Part shown: one piece after another, positions 21,380 through 32,324 of the stretch
Numbering within the stretch: the stretch's first letter is position 1
Layout of the letters: every line of letters starts with the position of its first letter
Assembly (NCBI GenBank): GCA_963169105.1
Contig: OY720639.1
Location: 120,301,117-120,365,116, forward strand
Origin: Ceriagrion tenellum
Lineage: Eukaryota; Arthropoda; Insecta; Odonata; Coenagrionidae
Reading direction: 5' to 3'
Length of the DNA: 64,000 bases
Translations under genes and position numbers: made by a program
Notes under the pieces: generated by a model
The model's input: the letters and a program-made list of their open reading frames with translations, nothing else
The model's database searches: none
What the model was told of the DNA's origin: nothing

Positions 21380-21600
21380 AATAAAAAAATTCAAGTAATG
21401 GTCCACTAATATTTTTATTATTTACGACCCGGGTTACGTCACGTAATGACATCTTCAGGTTGAAGATGGCTCAGGTTGAAGACGTGACGAAACCCGGGTC
21501 GTAAATAATAAAAATATTATTGCACCATTACTTGAATGTTTTGATTTCCGATATGGAGAGGTTCCACAAAGTGAAGCTTGAATTTATTAATTATAGGTCC
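21380..21600. mobile_element. Penelope-like inverted pair
   Basis: Arms meet around 21465. The left arm (ATTCAAGTAATGG, AATATTTTTATTATTTACGAC, CCGGGTTACGTCACG) is mirrored by the right (CGTGACGAAACCCGGGTCG, AATAATAAAAATATT, ATTACTTGAAT). The right end GGTTCCACAAAGTGAAGC with GAATTTATTAATTATA is the family terminus. The same pair in worse condition is at 6498-6680. Confidence 0.65.
21426..21458 (-). ncRNA. Degenerate hammerhead ribozyme motif
   Basis: Minus strand: CTGAAGA, T, stem II GTCAT / GTGAC with poor pairing, then GTAA in place of GAAA, stem III CCCGGG and TC. The GAAA change should abolish activity. The opposite arm keeps GAAA, CCCGGG and TC at 21489-21500 but has a collapsed stem II. 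Confidence 0.5.
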
Positions 21601-22014
21601 TCCACCTTTCCAGCCATCTTTAATTGTCCACCGCCCATTTCCCTTCCCCTCCACCATTCCTCGCTCCATACCTTACGATGACTATATTTCTCTGCTCCCA
21701 CCTCTCAAAATCTTCCAGTCTCCGCTCATCCTCTATCCGCCAAAGGCCAAGTTTCCGAGCCAGTTCGCGCAATTATCCACGAGTTGAATTTATGGCTTTT
21801 TGCAGAGTCCTCTTCGTCAATTACGCTCTCCTCCTCAATGTAACCCAAACCAAATCAATTCAACGCTTCAATATTGCAATGATTCACCTCAAAACCAACT
21901 CCCTTCATTCCTTATTCGTAAACTGCTCAGAACATTATACGTGATACCCCATATTCTCAATCCAGTCATTCTAATATTTGACCAAAAAATACAATATAAT
22001 TAGGTTGCATGTAA
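21601..22014. other. Unassigned sequence
   Basis: A pyrimidine-rich stretch on the plus strand. Frames of 67-106 codons overlap here without motifs; they resemble antisense of purine-rich LINE coding sequence, but I cannot place it. Confidence 0.3.
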
Positions 22015-22021
22015 ATAAACC

Positions 22022-22392
22022 GTTATCTACATTTACATCTGCATAATACCCTGCGAGCCGCCGCATGGGCGTGTGGCAGGGGGTGTTAGGTCACCAGCCG
22101 TGTAAGGGTGTAAGTTTTTGGAGATGGAATGGAGACGTATATAACATAGGAGTGTATCTAGCGTAGCTCAGTTTTTATTGTGATCGCTTATTGTGCGCGG
22201 AAAGAACGAGTTTTTGTACCTATCTGTTGGCAGAGTATCTCTCTTATTTTATCGCATCTGTCAGACTTAGAGATGTAGTGAGGAGTCATAACAACATTCT
22301 CTATGTCGCTCTGAAAAATATCAGTTCTGAATTTCTCAAGCAACCTAAGCCTAGCGTGTAGCCTCCGAGTCTCTAGGGGCTCCCACCTCCGT
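22022..22392 (-). mobile_element. LINE-A 3' end with RT C-terminus
   Basis: Antisense copy covering the whole LINE-A 3' end. It has the tail CATCTGCATAATACCCTGCG and GAGCCGCCGCATGGGCGTG, TTGTACCTATCTGTTGGC, GTCAGACTTAGAG and CCTAAGCCTAGCGTGTAGCC, ending at the GGGGCTCCCACCT block for the WEPLE residues. This is a typical 5'-truncation of about 370 bases. Confidence 0.8.
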
Positions 22393-22795
22393 CATCCGGT
22401 CATGGGTATCACACGTTCTCATCATTTGCAGGCATCAAGCCGATTGTTGGTTAGCTGATAATCTCATCGCCATTCGATTTCAGCCAGCCTTTTATGTTCG
22501 TCCATGTCCTCGTTATAACGTCAATCACAATTCGATTTTATCCAATATTGGTCTTCCTCGCTCAACTGTTCCCATTCATTTGACTCTCCATTTTCATAAT
22601 CAAGAGGTCGTTGTGTCAATCGATGGGCGCCATTTTGGTTCAAAAAATCAAAATTAAGTTAAATCCAAGTCATCTTAAAACATTTTATATTCTAATCACG
22701 AATCCGGTCATCGTTCATCGGAAAGTCGAGCTATTCACGAGCAAACCGCGGTTGAGGATGAGAATATCAATTTGTAAAAGATTTTACTTCATTTA
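22393..22795. other. Unassigned sequence
   Basis: No repeat or gene recognised. 22600-22790 has a short frame without motifs. Confidence 0.3.
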
Positions 22796-23258
22796 TGGCC
22801 GGTTGCAAGAAAATTTAGTTATGGAATCAATAGTTATGAGATCCATAAAGTTATAGAACTCATAACTATATTCGGGTTGCATGAACACATCTATTAGTTA
22901 CTTAATTTATTTACCAATAGTTAATAGCCTCGAAAATTTGATCGAATCTTCCACCGCCGGATAAAAGCTATGAAAGTTTAGCCTATGAATAATTAATAAT
23001 GCACATTATAATTAGTCATCAAGAGTAAACAAACTGGTCACTTGTCTCAAAACAACTCTTTAATCAAGTAATTAAGACTCCAAGCGGTTCATTGCGCATC
23101 CGCCATCTTGGCTACTTATGGAACTCATAACTCCATGCCATAAGTTATGAGACCAATGAATTTATTGAATGTTTGTGCAACACTTAATGAATGGTTGCCA
23201 TGGCTTATGGGTCCCATAACTTTATGGAATACATATGTTACGTTCCTGCAACTGGCCA
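22796..23258. mobile_element. Harbinger-like MITE
   Basis: Ends TGGCCGGTTGCA at 22796 and TGCAACTGGCCA at 23258 are inverted copies, flanked by a TTA duplication (22793-22795, 23259-23261). A GGCCGGTTGCA-type end with a three-base TTA/TAA duplication is typical of PIF/Harbinger elements. The interior has repeated, mirrored ATAACTTTATGGAA and TTATGAGAYC words and no coding capacity. Confidence 0.7.
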
Positions 23259-23261
23259 TTA

Positions 23262-24203
23262 GTCTTACACTCAGGTAATAGGAGCAGTGCAATTCTTCAT
23301 TGTTAACGACGTCTATTTCAAGATGCGTAATTTGTTTGAAGTATTCTCAGATTGCTTTTGCGAGTGAGATTAGATTAATATCAATTTAATCTAAAAACAA
23401 TGCATTACGCACTGAGATGATATTGTCAAAAAATATGAAAAGATAATAAAAAATACATAATGTAACCGAGAAATAAAATCAAAACACAAAATATTTTTAA
23501 CAAGCTGAGGCCCTCATTTACGCTCCTAATGGACAAGGTGCGATTTCATACATAAGGTTCGTGATCAGTGCATCGTATTGCTTGAGGTAATTAATATTTC
23601 CTTACATTTCTATCGCTCTCTAGATATCAAATTTGCTACACGTGATATAAGCTAGGCTCCTCTTAGATTCTTAATCGAGGAAATATCTTCGTGGGTGAAG
23701 AAAGCTTTGCTAACCAATCCACTTGTTATTCTCAGTAGGCAACTTGCGCCTGTACTTCCCCTTTGTAGGTGTAGACACTTGGGAGTAGCCCTGATAACGG
23801 TGGGACGATTAGATAACGAATTAAAAGGCAACAAGTCGAGATAGTCTGAAAAAATAGGTCTTGAGATGCACGCGTTCTCTTCCCCTTAAAGCGAATGCTT
23901 CTCCTCGAATGAATCACTTTGAAAAGGTTTTCATTCTCCACTCAACGACATCAATATTGTAGTTATTTTGGGATCACAGATTAGCGACGTCGAAGGCAAG
24001 AGGACACACGCAGTCACAGGATCCACCAATAAGTCATTTGTATCACAGCTATTAAAGAAAATGAATGGTATGTCTATCGACAGCCAAGACTTATGATACT
24101 AGTCGCATGTAAGGAATATCTTTCCACCTAAATATTTAAAATTTCTTCGCTGGGTCATGAAAAACCTCATGGGGAGCGAAAAAGCCATTAATTTTTTGTA
24201 TAT
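23262..24203. other. Unassigned sequence
   Basis: No recognised element. Minus-strand frames of 60-69 codons at 23652-23941 overlap each other and lack motifs. Confidence 0.3.
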
Positions 24204-24720
24204 TTACATTACTTTTTTGGTATTTACCCATGGCATAAGAATTATATTAATTAAATGCTATAATTATAAATCAAAGAATATCTTCAATTTTCCACGCTTG
24301 GAACAAAGAAGGCACACGAAATATTTTTTGCATATAGATTATATGGTTAATGATGGAGAAAATCAGTTTTTTTATTAATGTCGACTTGTTTTTGTTTTAT
24401 TCGAATCATTTTAATGACGAGTACGCAAAGTACTAGCCACTAAATAGGAGTTTTGCTATGTTCAATAAATACTGTAGTGTGCTGGACCTGTTTCAAGTTA
24501 GAAAAAAATTGTAAATCGGTATACGATGTTATTGATAATTTTTAGTGACTTTTTACCGATTCATTTATCAATATAAACATGCTAAGTACGGTTTTTCCTG
24601 TAATTACCTGGTTGGGCGAACATTAAACCCAAACATGTCAAAGTGATCTCGTCAAATACATTATACGTATAGATCATGTTTACGACTTAAAGGCTCAATT
24701 TCTTCTCATTAATTTATTGG
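24204..24720. repeat. Duplicated segment, copy 2
   Basis: Second copy of the 19894-20449 unit, about 40 bases shorter owing to indels. It also continues directly into LINE-B, with the same junction (TTATTGGTTTTTCAATCC). Confidence 0.75.
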
Positions 24721-24983
24721 TTTTTCAATCCTAAGATTGGTTGACTGCAGCCCTCCACCCTTCCCTATCAAATGATTGTTCCCTTACCCCCTGGTATCTC
24801 CTCCTACGTACTTTCCCCTTCATTTGGTCCATTTACTAATTCCTGGGTCATCCTCTGTTGACATTTCCCTCTTCTTTTCCTACAGCATTGTTCTTCACAA
24901 ACTCATTGTCTCTCAGGGTGTGCACAATCCATCTGGTCCTTCTATTCCAATGTGGTGTTCAATATGGCCCTCTCCTCTTCTAC
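24721..24983 (-). mobile_element. LINE-B 3' fragment
   Basis: Antisense LINE-B from the 3' end at about 24733 to CTCTTCTGTACAC at 24985, where it switches to another segment at exactly the same LINE-B position as the copy at 49811. Its first 140 bases closely follow the copy at 20450, in line with a shared duplication. Confidence 0.75.
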
Positions 24984-25312
24984 TCTTCTGTACACCAATT
25001 TCTTCTACAAAATTTAATCCAAATAAATAATAGCATAAATTAATCTGTAAAATACTATATTTACTGTTTCAAAACTGAACTATTTCAGTGAAAGAGCCTG
25101 AGACACTGATGGGCAGTTTCCACTTCGTTAAAAAATTTAGATGATAAGTAGGAAGTTAGATTTTCTTTTGTACAGATAGAATTACTAGAATTTAAAAAAA
25201 AATCTTATCCTTCTCGTTGAGTATCAACGGGCATTTCTGCTGGTATATAAATAGAAAATGTGGGCGCACTGCTGTTGTTAGGCCGATAATGCAGTTCGCA
25301 ATCGCAGTATGG
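24984..25312. repeat. Element X, copy 1
   Basis: Matches 49811-50151: CAATTTCTTCTACAAAAT, GAAAGAGCCTGAG, GCAGTTTCCACTTCGTTAAA, CTTATCCTTCTCGTTGAGTG and GCCGATAATGCAGT in the same order. Both copies join LINE-B at the same base on the left. Here the segment continues into LINE-C RT sequence, so X is probably LINE-C coding or intervening sequence carried with a LINE-B end. Confidence 0.65.
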
Positions 25313-25690
25313 GATCCAAAGGAAATGGCTCATTTTCATATGTTTGAGAAAGTACATAGGCAGGCGGCCGGAAAGGTTTGATGAAGGAGTAATGGGACAG
25401 ATAGTGTGACAGCAACGCTGGAATCTCTAGAATGGGAATCTCTCCGACTAACGAAGTAAGGTGAAGAGGCTGCGGGGGATGTAATATGTTAAAATAGTAC
25501 AAAGTGAGGACTGAGAGGAGCTATTCGACACAGTGGAAAACCCCAATTACCTAGAGCGGGAAGACCATCGATTCAAACTATAAAACAGACTACAGAAAAG
25601 AAACTTCATAAAAAAAACCTTCCTCAATCGCAGAATTAAAGAATGAAACGAATTATCACAAGAAATCTGCAAGTCCTCACCTAATTCTGC
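25265..25690 (+). mobile_element. LINE-C RT C-terminal fragment
   Basis: The plus-strand translation FAIAVWDPKEM...EKVHRQAAGKV (about 25289-25375) is the A--VWDP...EK-QRRAA block of CR1/Jockey-type RTs. It is followed by ATLESLEWESLRL near 25410-25450 and, near 25540-25680, NYLEREDHRF with further LINE-like C-terminal residues. Frames shift between blocks. A second, truncated copy of the first block ends at about 50151. Confidence 0.6.
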
Positions 25691-25699
25691 ATAAATACA

Positions 25700-26498
25700 T
25701 GAAAAAGGAAGTATCACCTTTTCTTAAAATAATTGGCAGGTATACGATGGCAGTTCCAAAAATGCGTGGAATTATTTTATTTCGCGGTAACGATAAATTC
25801 TAACGATGTCTGGTTGGCAGCACTGTATTCTAAATCTCCTCCCAAGTAGCCATTGTTTTCCATCCGTTAAAATCTTGCTTAGCTTTCGTCATATACCTCC
25901 ATTAGTGGAAGATGTTTTATTCGCCGTGGCGGTTTTTACAATTTCGGGGATCAACGTTGCAACATTAAATTTTGCGTGTGACTCAGGAAATCTTTTGCAG
26001 AAACTTCTGAATTTTTTTAGAAGGCTTACGAAGACATTGCTCTTAGTCGTATGCGATGTTATACGTGGTTTACCTGCTTCAAAATTCAAATACTCGCAAA
26101 TGTGTCTGTATAATTATGTTTATGTGTTGTGTAAACACTTGAATATGCTTGTATAAGATATATTTGGTTTGGGGTATGTTGGGTGCTGGATATATCCTTG
26201 CATTAGATATATTGGTAAGCTCAAAAAACTGTCATTACCACTCGGCTATCGTTGCCAGCATTTTGAATTAATGAATACATAAATACGCTTTCTAGATATA
26301 AATATTTTTTATAACTCTTTGGTCCGGTTTTTATAGTGACTGGTTAAAGTTCCTTTAGCCGCAAGATGACAAAATTATTTGTTTGGGTGAATTTCAGTCC
26401 GAGTTTTCATTTTTTACATACATTGGACCAGTTCTATGTTCTCCATACTAGTGCACGATCCACGTCCTCCATGACGGGAGCGCTTTCGTTATACACTA
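25700..26498. other. Unassigned sequence with a 116-codon frame
   Basis: The plus frame 25806-26156 begins MSGWQHCILNLLPSSHC and has several hydrophobic stretches but no family I know. A 66-codon frame lies opposite. No splice or promoter evidence. It could be either an antisense remnant of a mobile element or non-coding. Confidence 0.3.
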
Positions 26499-26975
26499 CA
26501 TTTACCAATCGATCTCAGATCGATCTGAACTCGGACGGATCTGAAAATTCCAAGCGGGCCGACTCAGACCGCCTCAGATCGAAGTACCAACACGGATTGA
26601 AAATATCGATAGTGAACAATCGAATCTATCATTTGAAGCACGACTGACGTGTAAACAAATATAGAGTTGGAAATCTTCTGCCGCATTCCGAGTGAACAAA
26701 ATTGTCCAATTGGGGGTAGAATTGCGAAGTCCTACGATATATCAACGTCTATTCACTCGCCATTGCTGCACTCTTGTAACTGGTAACTGTAACAACTGGT
26801 AACAACACACGACTTGAATTATAGCGATTATATTTTGTCTCCCAATGTCAACCAAAATAATAACGAGGAGCGCCACAAACCCTCTAGTTGAGATCGGTCT
26901 GAAATCTCAGACTGGCTGGGCAAGCGGGCCGAGTCGGCCCGCTTCTCAGATCGATCTGAGATCGATTCGTAAATG
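26499..26975. mobile_element. Inverted-repeat MITE with TA flanks
   Basis: The left end CATTTACCAATCGATCTCAG at 26499 is mirrored by CTGAGATCGATTCGTAAATG ending at 26975. A second mirrored block, AAGCGGGCCGACTC, lies further in. TA flanks both sides (26497-26498, 26976-26977). The ends are rich in AGATCGATCT, itself palindromic. No coding capacity. The TA duplication suggests a Tc1/mariner-type origin. Confidence 0.6.
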
Positions 26976-26977
26976 TA

Positions 26978-27500
26978 GAGATAGTTACTTTTCAACTATG
27001 CTCATGAGAACGAAAGAGTGTTCGTAATTCTTCAAATTTAGTCAGGGGCTAGACATAAATTCTTTTGATCGATGGAGTGTTTGTCGGACGGTAACTGTGG
27101 GCATTGTCCTCGTAAAATGCAATGCGTTTTGAAATAACGATAACGGCAACGCGAAAGAGGGAACGGTGATCCCACCCAGGGCCAGGAGGCCCTGGACCCC
27201 TAAGCATTACCCGGATTCGAACCCCCCCTTCATTTGTAATTGATTAAGAAAAAAATTATTATTTATTTATTAAGTTTACTTTGGCTTTTGAAATTAGACA
27301 TGCATACTTGGAAATGAAATGGAAGAAATCTAAAAATACGGCATGTGTCAATCTTTCATTGAGGAAATGTGTTGCGTATTATGATTTTGCATAGAAATAT
27401 ACTCTGTACCATGGCTGTAATTCTCTCCATCCAGATTATTATCTCCGCACCCGCATCAATTCACTGACCTCCAACTTGCCGCCCATTACCATTTACTTAC
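26978..27500. other. Unassigned sequence
   Basis: Nothing firm. 27180-27240 has a box-B-like GGTTCGAATCC on the minus strand inside a GGCC-rich block, perhaps a SINE head remnant. Confidence 0.3.
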
Positions 27501-27502
27501 TC

Positions 27503-27685
27503 CTCGGCGCTACGGCCCTTGTAGGGCCTTGGCCTCTCCGACGATGTTAGCCCAGACATCACGATTCCTGGCATGCGTTCTCCATCCTCTAATTCCCATC
27601 TTTCACAGATTATCCTGTACATCATCCAACCATCTTTTTTGGGGTCTCCCTCTCAATCTTCTACCACTAGGATGACCACGAAATT
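27503..27685. repeat. Dispersed repeat fragment, copy 2
   Basis: Fuller copy of the repeat at 642-760: GGCGCTACGGCCCTTG, CTCTCCGACGATGTT, CATCACGATTCC, CTTTCACAGATTATCC, then TTTTGGGGTCTCCCTCTC. Family unknown; it looks like the antisense 3' part of an arthropod LINE or SINE. Confidence 0.45.
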
Positions 27686-27774
27686 TACCCATTTAATTAC
27701 CAAAAATACATAATTTATTATTTTCGCTACCGCACACTTATTTCCAAAAATCAGTTATTCACTTTAATTTTCCA

Positions 27775-28045
27775 AAGTAATAAAATATTTTGTGTGAAAT
27801 TCCCTCGGGATTCACACCGGGTTAAATTTTTGACTGCTGCCAACGTTTCGATGGAAACCCTGGAAGTTTTAAATCTTCCATCGTCATCAGGGTAACGTTG
27901 GCAGCAGCGAAGTGAAACACACAACTCCCTCACAACCGGAGTGAAACCCGAGGGAATTTCCACTTCCATCGTCATCAGGGTAACGTTGGCAGCAGTCAAA
28001 AATTTAACCCGGAGGGAATCCCGAGGGAATTTCACACACAATATT
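27775..28045. mobile_element. Penelope-like inverted pair with hammerhead
   Basis: The left arm (GTGTGAAATTCCCTCGGGAT, CACCGGGTTAAATTTTTGAC, TGCTGCCAACGTT) is mirrored by the right arm ending at about 28045. Between them a second CTTCCATCGTCATCAGGGTAAC block is repeated (27876-27896 and 27966-27986). The left arm encodes a hammerhead on the minus strand; the right arm has only its 5' half. Confidence 0.65.
27838..27892 (-). ncRNA. Hammerhead ribozyme motif, near-intact core
   Basis: Minus strand: CTGATGA (27890-27884), then a stem II in which GATGGAA pairs with TTCCATC around a loop of about 20 bases, then GAAA (27849-27846), CG and UU. All conserved core residues are present. Stem III would be a two-base CG/CG that could form only between two molecules. 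The cut would fall after the second U. GGCAGCAG downstream can pair with CTGCTGCC upstream of the core, which would extend stem I beyond an internal loop. Confidence 0.6.
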
Positions 28046-28570
28046 CGCCGGAAAAGTACAAAATCATTTATTAATAAAATATTTATAAGTTTTCGAAAAT
28101 TTTTTGCTTAGGGATATGATTCGGCTCATTTTCTTCGTCCTATCTCGGCCATCTGAGAACCTTGAAAAATAATCCAACGTATTCAGGGTCGTTTCTTATT
28201 TTTCGCCTCTTTTCTTGCTCCCGAATACTTCTACATCCTTTCGCTTTATTCACTCATCCTCTCTCCCATCCAGGTGTCATTTATTCACACATTTTCCTTC
28301 CATCGAAAACCCTGGGAGTTTTGCATCAATCTTCTAAATGTAGTTTCATCTCGCATTATATCTTCAAATATCCTCATCTCCTCCGCGTCTTTCTTCATCC
28401 CTAAGACAAACTGATCGACATTCTTATTTTTATGAACATGACTGAAAATTTATTTAGCGAGTTAACTATTGCCCATTGTTACTGGATATATGGCCGTGGA
28501 GCCCAACTCTTCGTTTCGTACTCTTTTATGGTATATTTTCGTCGTCTTCTCGATGTGGCTTAAAAATATT
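28046..28570. other. Unassigned pyrimidine-rich sequence
   Basis: An 80-codon plus frame at 28162-28404 is rich in S, H, L and F, typical of antisense of purine-rich LINE coding sequence, but I cannot align the opposite strand to a family. Confidence 0.3.
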
Positions 28571-28572
28571 AT

Positions 28573-28835
28573 GTAACGCCGCGCTCCTTGAGTCATTGTT
28601 TGTTTTGTGTGCTTAAATGTTTAATAAGTTTATTGTTTATTTTGTGTGTTTTCTGTTATTTCTTATTTTTGTGTTTGAATGTTTAATTTGTTTATTTTAT
28701 ATGGTCGTTGTTGGTTGTGAGGGAGTTGTTGAAGTTTGGAGGGTATTGTTGGAGAGGAGAGAGAGAGAGGAGATAGAAGGTGTACTAGAAAAAACGTAAA
28801 TTTAGTGCTACCAAAAGAAAACACCAAGGCGTTAC
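28573..28835. mobile_element. Short-inverted-repeat element, copy 1
   Basis: Begins GTAACGCCGCGCTCC and ends GGCGTTAC, with AT-rich filling that includes TTTGTTTATTTTATATGG. The copy at 46523-46800 is the same sequence in reverse orientation. The exact inverted GTAACGCC ends in both copies define a MITE-like unit of about 265-278 bases. I cannot see a clear target duplication and do not know the superfamily. Confidence 0.55.
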
Positions 28836-28839
28836 AATT

Positions 28840-30100
28840 ACGTTTTGATGAGTCTCTCATTTTTTTCATTTGCTTCAAACCTGCTTAACGGGTGACTCCA
28901 CCGCCAGCCATTTCCGCAACTCATCCCGCAGTATATACATTAATTTCTGGTAACGAGTGAAGATTGATATACTTTGATTGATTGGTTAAGGAAAATTTGG
29001 GGTGGGCATGGAAGGTAACGAAATATATATAATTTGTTTTTTTAAATTAAGGGTGGGAGGATTAAAACCGAGCTTAATGAAGATAGCGGATCGCTGTGAT
29101 AAATGCCCTCAGCTGTAGAAGATAAGTTAGCATTGCTTCTATCACCGATACAAACACTACCGATATCATTAATCAGCCGAAATGATCATATTTCGAAATA
29201 TTTTTAGTAATCACAAAGATAAGTTATCCAGAGCGCACAGGTTCCCCTGATTATATTTATTTTGATATAATGACAAAAGAGACACACAGTATATGAATAA
29301 CTAAACTTAAAAAAAAATTGATTACACAATACTGAATACACTTATGGAATGAGTCGAAATACCATGGGGAAATTTATTTCTATATTAAACAATAACTGCT
29401 TGTCTACTTTTGCTAATAAAAAGAATAAAAAAAGAAGTTCATAAGAGTGACGAGTCCATTTGCAGTTGAGATCCATCGCGGAGCAACTACAAATTTGTAT
29501 TTTGAGACGCTCAGAATCAAAATTGAAAGAGGAATAGTAGCAGTGTCACTCACGTCCTAGCTTATCATAATCAGCGGACGAGCACAATTGCTGTGTATCA
29601 TTGGGAACCTCTTTCCAAAGACTTTCAGAGTGGTATTTATAGCAACATTCGCCGGAACCCTTAAGTTCGCCCGTGCACGCGCTCTAATTGAATCTTCACC
29701 GGGGGCAATCACCTCGGTCCATCGTGAAAAGTTATTTTTTGACAGTGGCGAGTAAGTTTTCTTATATTTTTTTAAAATTACCTGCCTAACCTTTCGGCGC
29801 CGCGGTTCGACGAACCGGCCGCTGAAGGTGACCTTGACCACGAGAAGTGGGAGTGGGGAAAAATGGATGTTCCTGTTAAGCGCACGCCCAGGTCATTTGC
29901 CGAGGGCACGAAGTTGTCTATATGGAGTGGTCAGCGGCACAATGGAACAAAGACCTGAGAGGACATGCCAGGGAGACGGGCCAAAAGCAATATCTTGTAG
30001 GGTTCAAACCTTCGGCCGTTTTCGAACCTCTCAAACCGTGACACCTTCGCCTCGTGCCTAAAGAGCATAGGGCTGAAAAGTCAGTAAGATCCAGTAGTTG
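28840..30100. other. Unassigned sequence with a GC-rich patch
   Basis: 29640-30060 is notably richer in CG than its surroundings and has overlapping frames of 94 (minus, 29557-29841) and 77 codons (plus, 29828-30061), neither recognisable. It could be a host regulatory region or an old element. Confidence 0.3.
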
Positions 30101-30101
30101 G

Positions 30102-30651
30102 GGTAGTCCGAGCGAGATAGTTCCCTAGTCATAATAGAGACCATATTCGAATTTTACGTTTTAATGTCACCAGCTGTGGGACACATCTATTAAATATTGC
30201 ATTATTAATGGTGCAATAACATAGTTTTATATGACAGAAAATGGTAAGTAACTAAATGAAAATATCTAAATAAGTCATTTACTTAACTCACTTTTTTCGT
30301 GCGGTGCGTTTGAAACTCCTTCAAAACGGAAATTTTTTTGTGATACCCAAGAACCTGCTGCGGTGACAATATGATTAATTTTCACAATAGTTGAGAAAAC
30401 ATACAAACTACACACTGTTAGTTTTTTTGCGACATCTAAGTGTTAAAAATACCTCATTTTGTAAATAATGTCTCTCTGGAGTGCATACACGTACCATTTC
30501 CCAAGTAAATGGTGTTTCTTCGCAAATATCTCCGCAAATAATGTGGTAAGGGGTAGAATTGTTGGTGTCATTGGATAGGTGAGATATTTTTCTTTAAAAT
30601 GAGATCAAATTCATTGATTTATAAGTAAAATTATAATTCGCTCAAACTACC
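30102..30651 (+). mobile_element. TTAA-flanked MITE, copy 1
   Basis: Left end GGTAGTCCGAGCGAGATAG and right end CGCTCAAACTACC followed by TTAA at 30652. The left TTAA is mutated to GTTG. The interior (CCTAGTCATAATAGAGACC, CCTTCAAAACGG, ACCATTTCCCAAGTAAATGG) matches copies at 43808, 45213 and 52781. No transposase. Confidence 0.75.
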
Positions 30652-30865
30652 TTAAAGCTGGCGAACGTTACATGATTTTCCACTCGCCGAGGGAGCACAC
30701 CGACTGAATGAAAATAACTATCCTTACGATCGCTGTACGTGAAGGCAGGAGGTTAAGATGCTACATAAGGCGCATTCATGACAAATATTCAGGCAATTGC
30801 ACTCACGGCAAAAAGCATGCCAGATACTTTTCAAATCTATCATCATCATTATTGTTCGGTCAGTC

Positions 30866-31345
30866 AGTCAACCAATCTTAGGATTGAACAACCAGCCCAC
30901 CCACCATTTCAATCCTAAGATTGGATGACTGCAGCCTGCCATCCTTCTCCGTTTAATTTTGCTAGTTTTCTTACTTCCTGGTCATTTATCTCGTGTATTT
31001 ACCTCTTTGTTTGCCCGCTGTGTTTCTCTCTTTGGCCTTCTCCTCCATTTTTCCTTCAATTACACTCTTCACAAACCCACAACGCCTCAGGGAGATCCCA
31101 ATCCGTCTACTTATCCTATTCTGTATCGTGTTCCTTTGGGTTCTTTTCTCTTCTACTCCTCTCTATACTTCATCATTTCTTATTTTATCCGTACATTTGA
31201 TCTCCTGCATCCTCCTCCAACACCAGGTATTGAAAGATTCGAATTTTCTCTGGTCTACTTTTCCGATGGTCCATGATTCCGATCCATTGATCCGATTCCG
31301 ATCACGCTACACACGAAAGCTTTCACATACTCTTCCCTCGTTTGT
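30866..31345 (-). mobile_element. LINE-B variant 3' fragment
   Basis: A more diverged LINE-B on the minus strand: CCTAAGATTGGATGACTGCAG at 30915, CTCTTCACAAACCCACAACG, CTTCATCATTTCTTATTTTATCC and GATTCCGATCC blocks in the usual order. Just left (30866-30892) is a 25-base LINE-B 3' end in plus orientation, making a small hairpin with it. Shadow frames of 91-121 codons lie on the plus strand. Confidence 0.7.
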
Positions 31346-31441
31346 ATTCCTATCTTAGTACGTATTATTTTTTATCATTTGTTAACTTTTCCGGTGCATA
31401 TATTGTCAAATGATTTCTTGTAAATTCCATATCAATAGGAT
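31346..31441. repeat. Host repeat of the RTE insertion (left part)
   Basis: Together with 32334-32420 this matches the uninterrupted stretch 32590-32770 (TTTATCATTYGTTAAC, CTTGTAAATTCCA, GTATTATTAT, TATGTAARCYTTATG). It is therefore a repeat split by the retrotransposon at 31451-32324. Confidence 0.6.
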
Positions 31442-31450
31442 ATCCAATAT

Positions 31451-32324
31451 CATCTGGTGTTCTGCCTGCTGGCGGGTCCCGTACACCACTGCTGTCTCCA
31501 TCCGCTTCTGTCCCGATCTTCCTTCTTTGCTTCATCATAGCTGATGTTCTTCACCTGATCCACCAATTTAATTCTTCTCCTTCCTCTCTTTTTCTTTCCT
31601 TCAATTGAACCTTCAAGTGCCACAGTTATTATACTTTTCCCTCTCATCACATGGCCCAGCCAGTTTCCTTTCCTTTTTCTAATCTCCTTTAGGAGCGATC
31701 TTCCTTCTTTTACTTTGCTCAAAACCTCTTCGTTTCTCATCTTATCTACCCATCTTACTTTTCCCATCCTTCTCCACACCCACATTTCATAAGCTTCTAT
31801 TCTATTCCTTTCCCTCTTACCTAATGTCCACGCTTCACATCCATACATGAAAACGCTCCATGAGTAACACTTAGCTAGTCTCTTTCTCAGCTCCAGATCC
31901 AGGCTTTTATTGCATAGCAAGTTTTTCTTCTGGCTGAAGGCCTCCTTTGCCATTGCTATCCTTGCTTTTATTTCTGCAATACTTCTCCAGTCGTCTGTCA
32001 CCATCGTTCCTAGGTACCGGTAGCTTTTCACTTTTCCTATTAAACCTTCATTTATTTTCACACTCGTATAATTTTTACAGTTTACTGGCATCACCTTTGT
32101 CTTTCCTAGGTTTATCTTTATCCCATATTCCTTCATCCCTTCTTCTAAAACCTTCATCAACCTTTGAAGTGATTGCACATCATCTGCTAATATTACCATG
32201 TCATATGCGAATCTTATACTTCTTATTTTCCTACCTCCAATGCTGACTCCTTCCTCTCTCCCATCAAAAGATTTATGGATCATGTCCTCAACATATGTAT
32301 GGAACAAGGTTGGCGACAGACAGC
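31451..32324 (-). mobile_element. RTE-like RT fragment, 5'-truncated, with 9-base target duplication
   Basis: The longest intact LINE frame here (minus, about 290 residues of element). In order it has GCCLSPTLFHTYVEDMI (RT block B), RFAYDMVILADD (block C, the active site), INLGKTKVM, SYRYLGTMVTDDWRSIAEIK, YGCEAWTLGKRERNRIEAYE, WVWRRMGKVRWVDKMRNEEV and RGKSIITVALEGSIEGKKKR. The usual F-A-D-D is F-A-Y-D, so one catalytic aspartate is replaced by tyrosine and polymerase activity is not expected. It is bounded by ATCCAATAT at 31442-31450 and 32325-32333. Blocks upstream of B were never inserted, as in target-primed integration that stops early. One coherent frame implies a fairly young insertion. 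Confidence 0.85.

Noticed and set aside
25806..26156. 116-codon frame as a membrane protein gene
   Set aside because: Hydrophobic composition only; no start context, splice or promoter evidence, and an opposing frame of similar quality.
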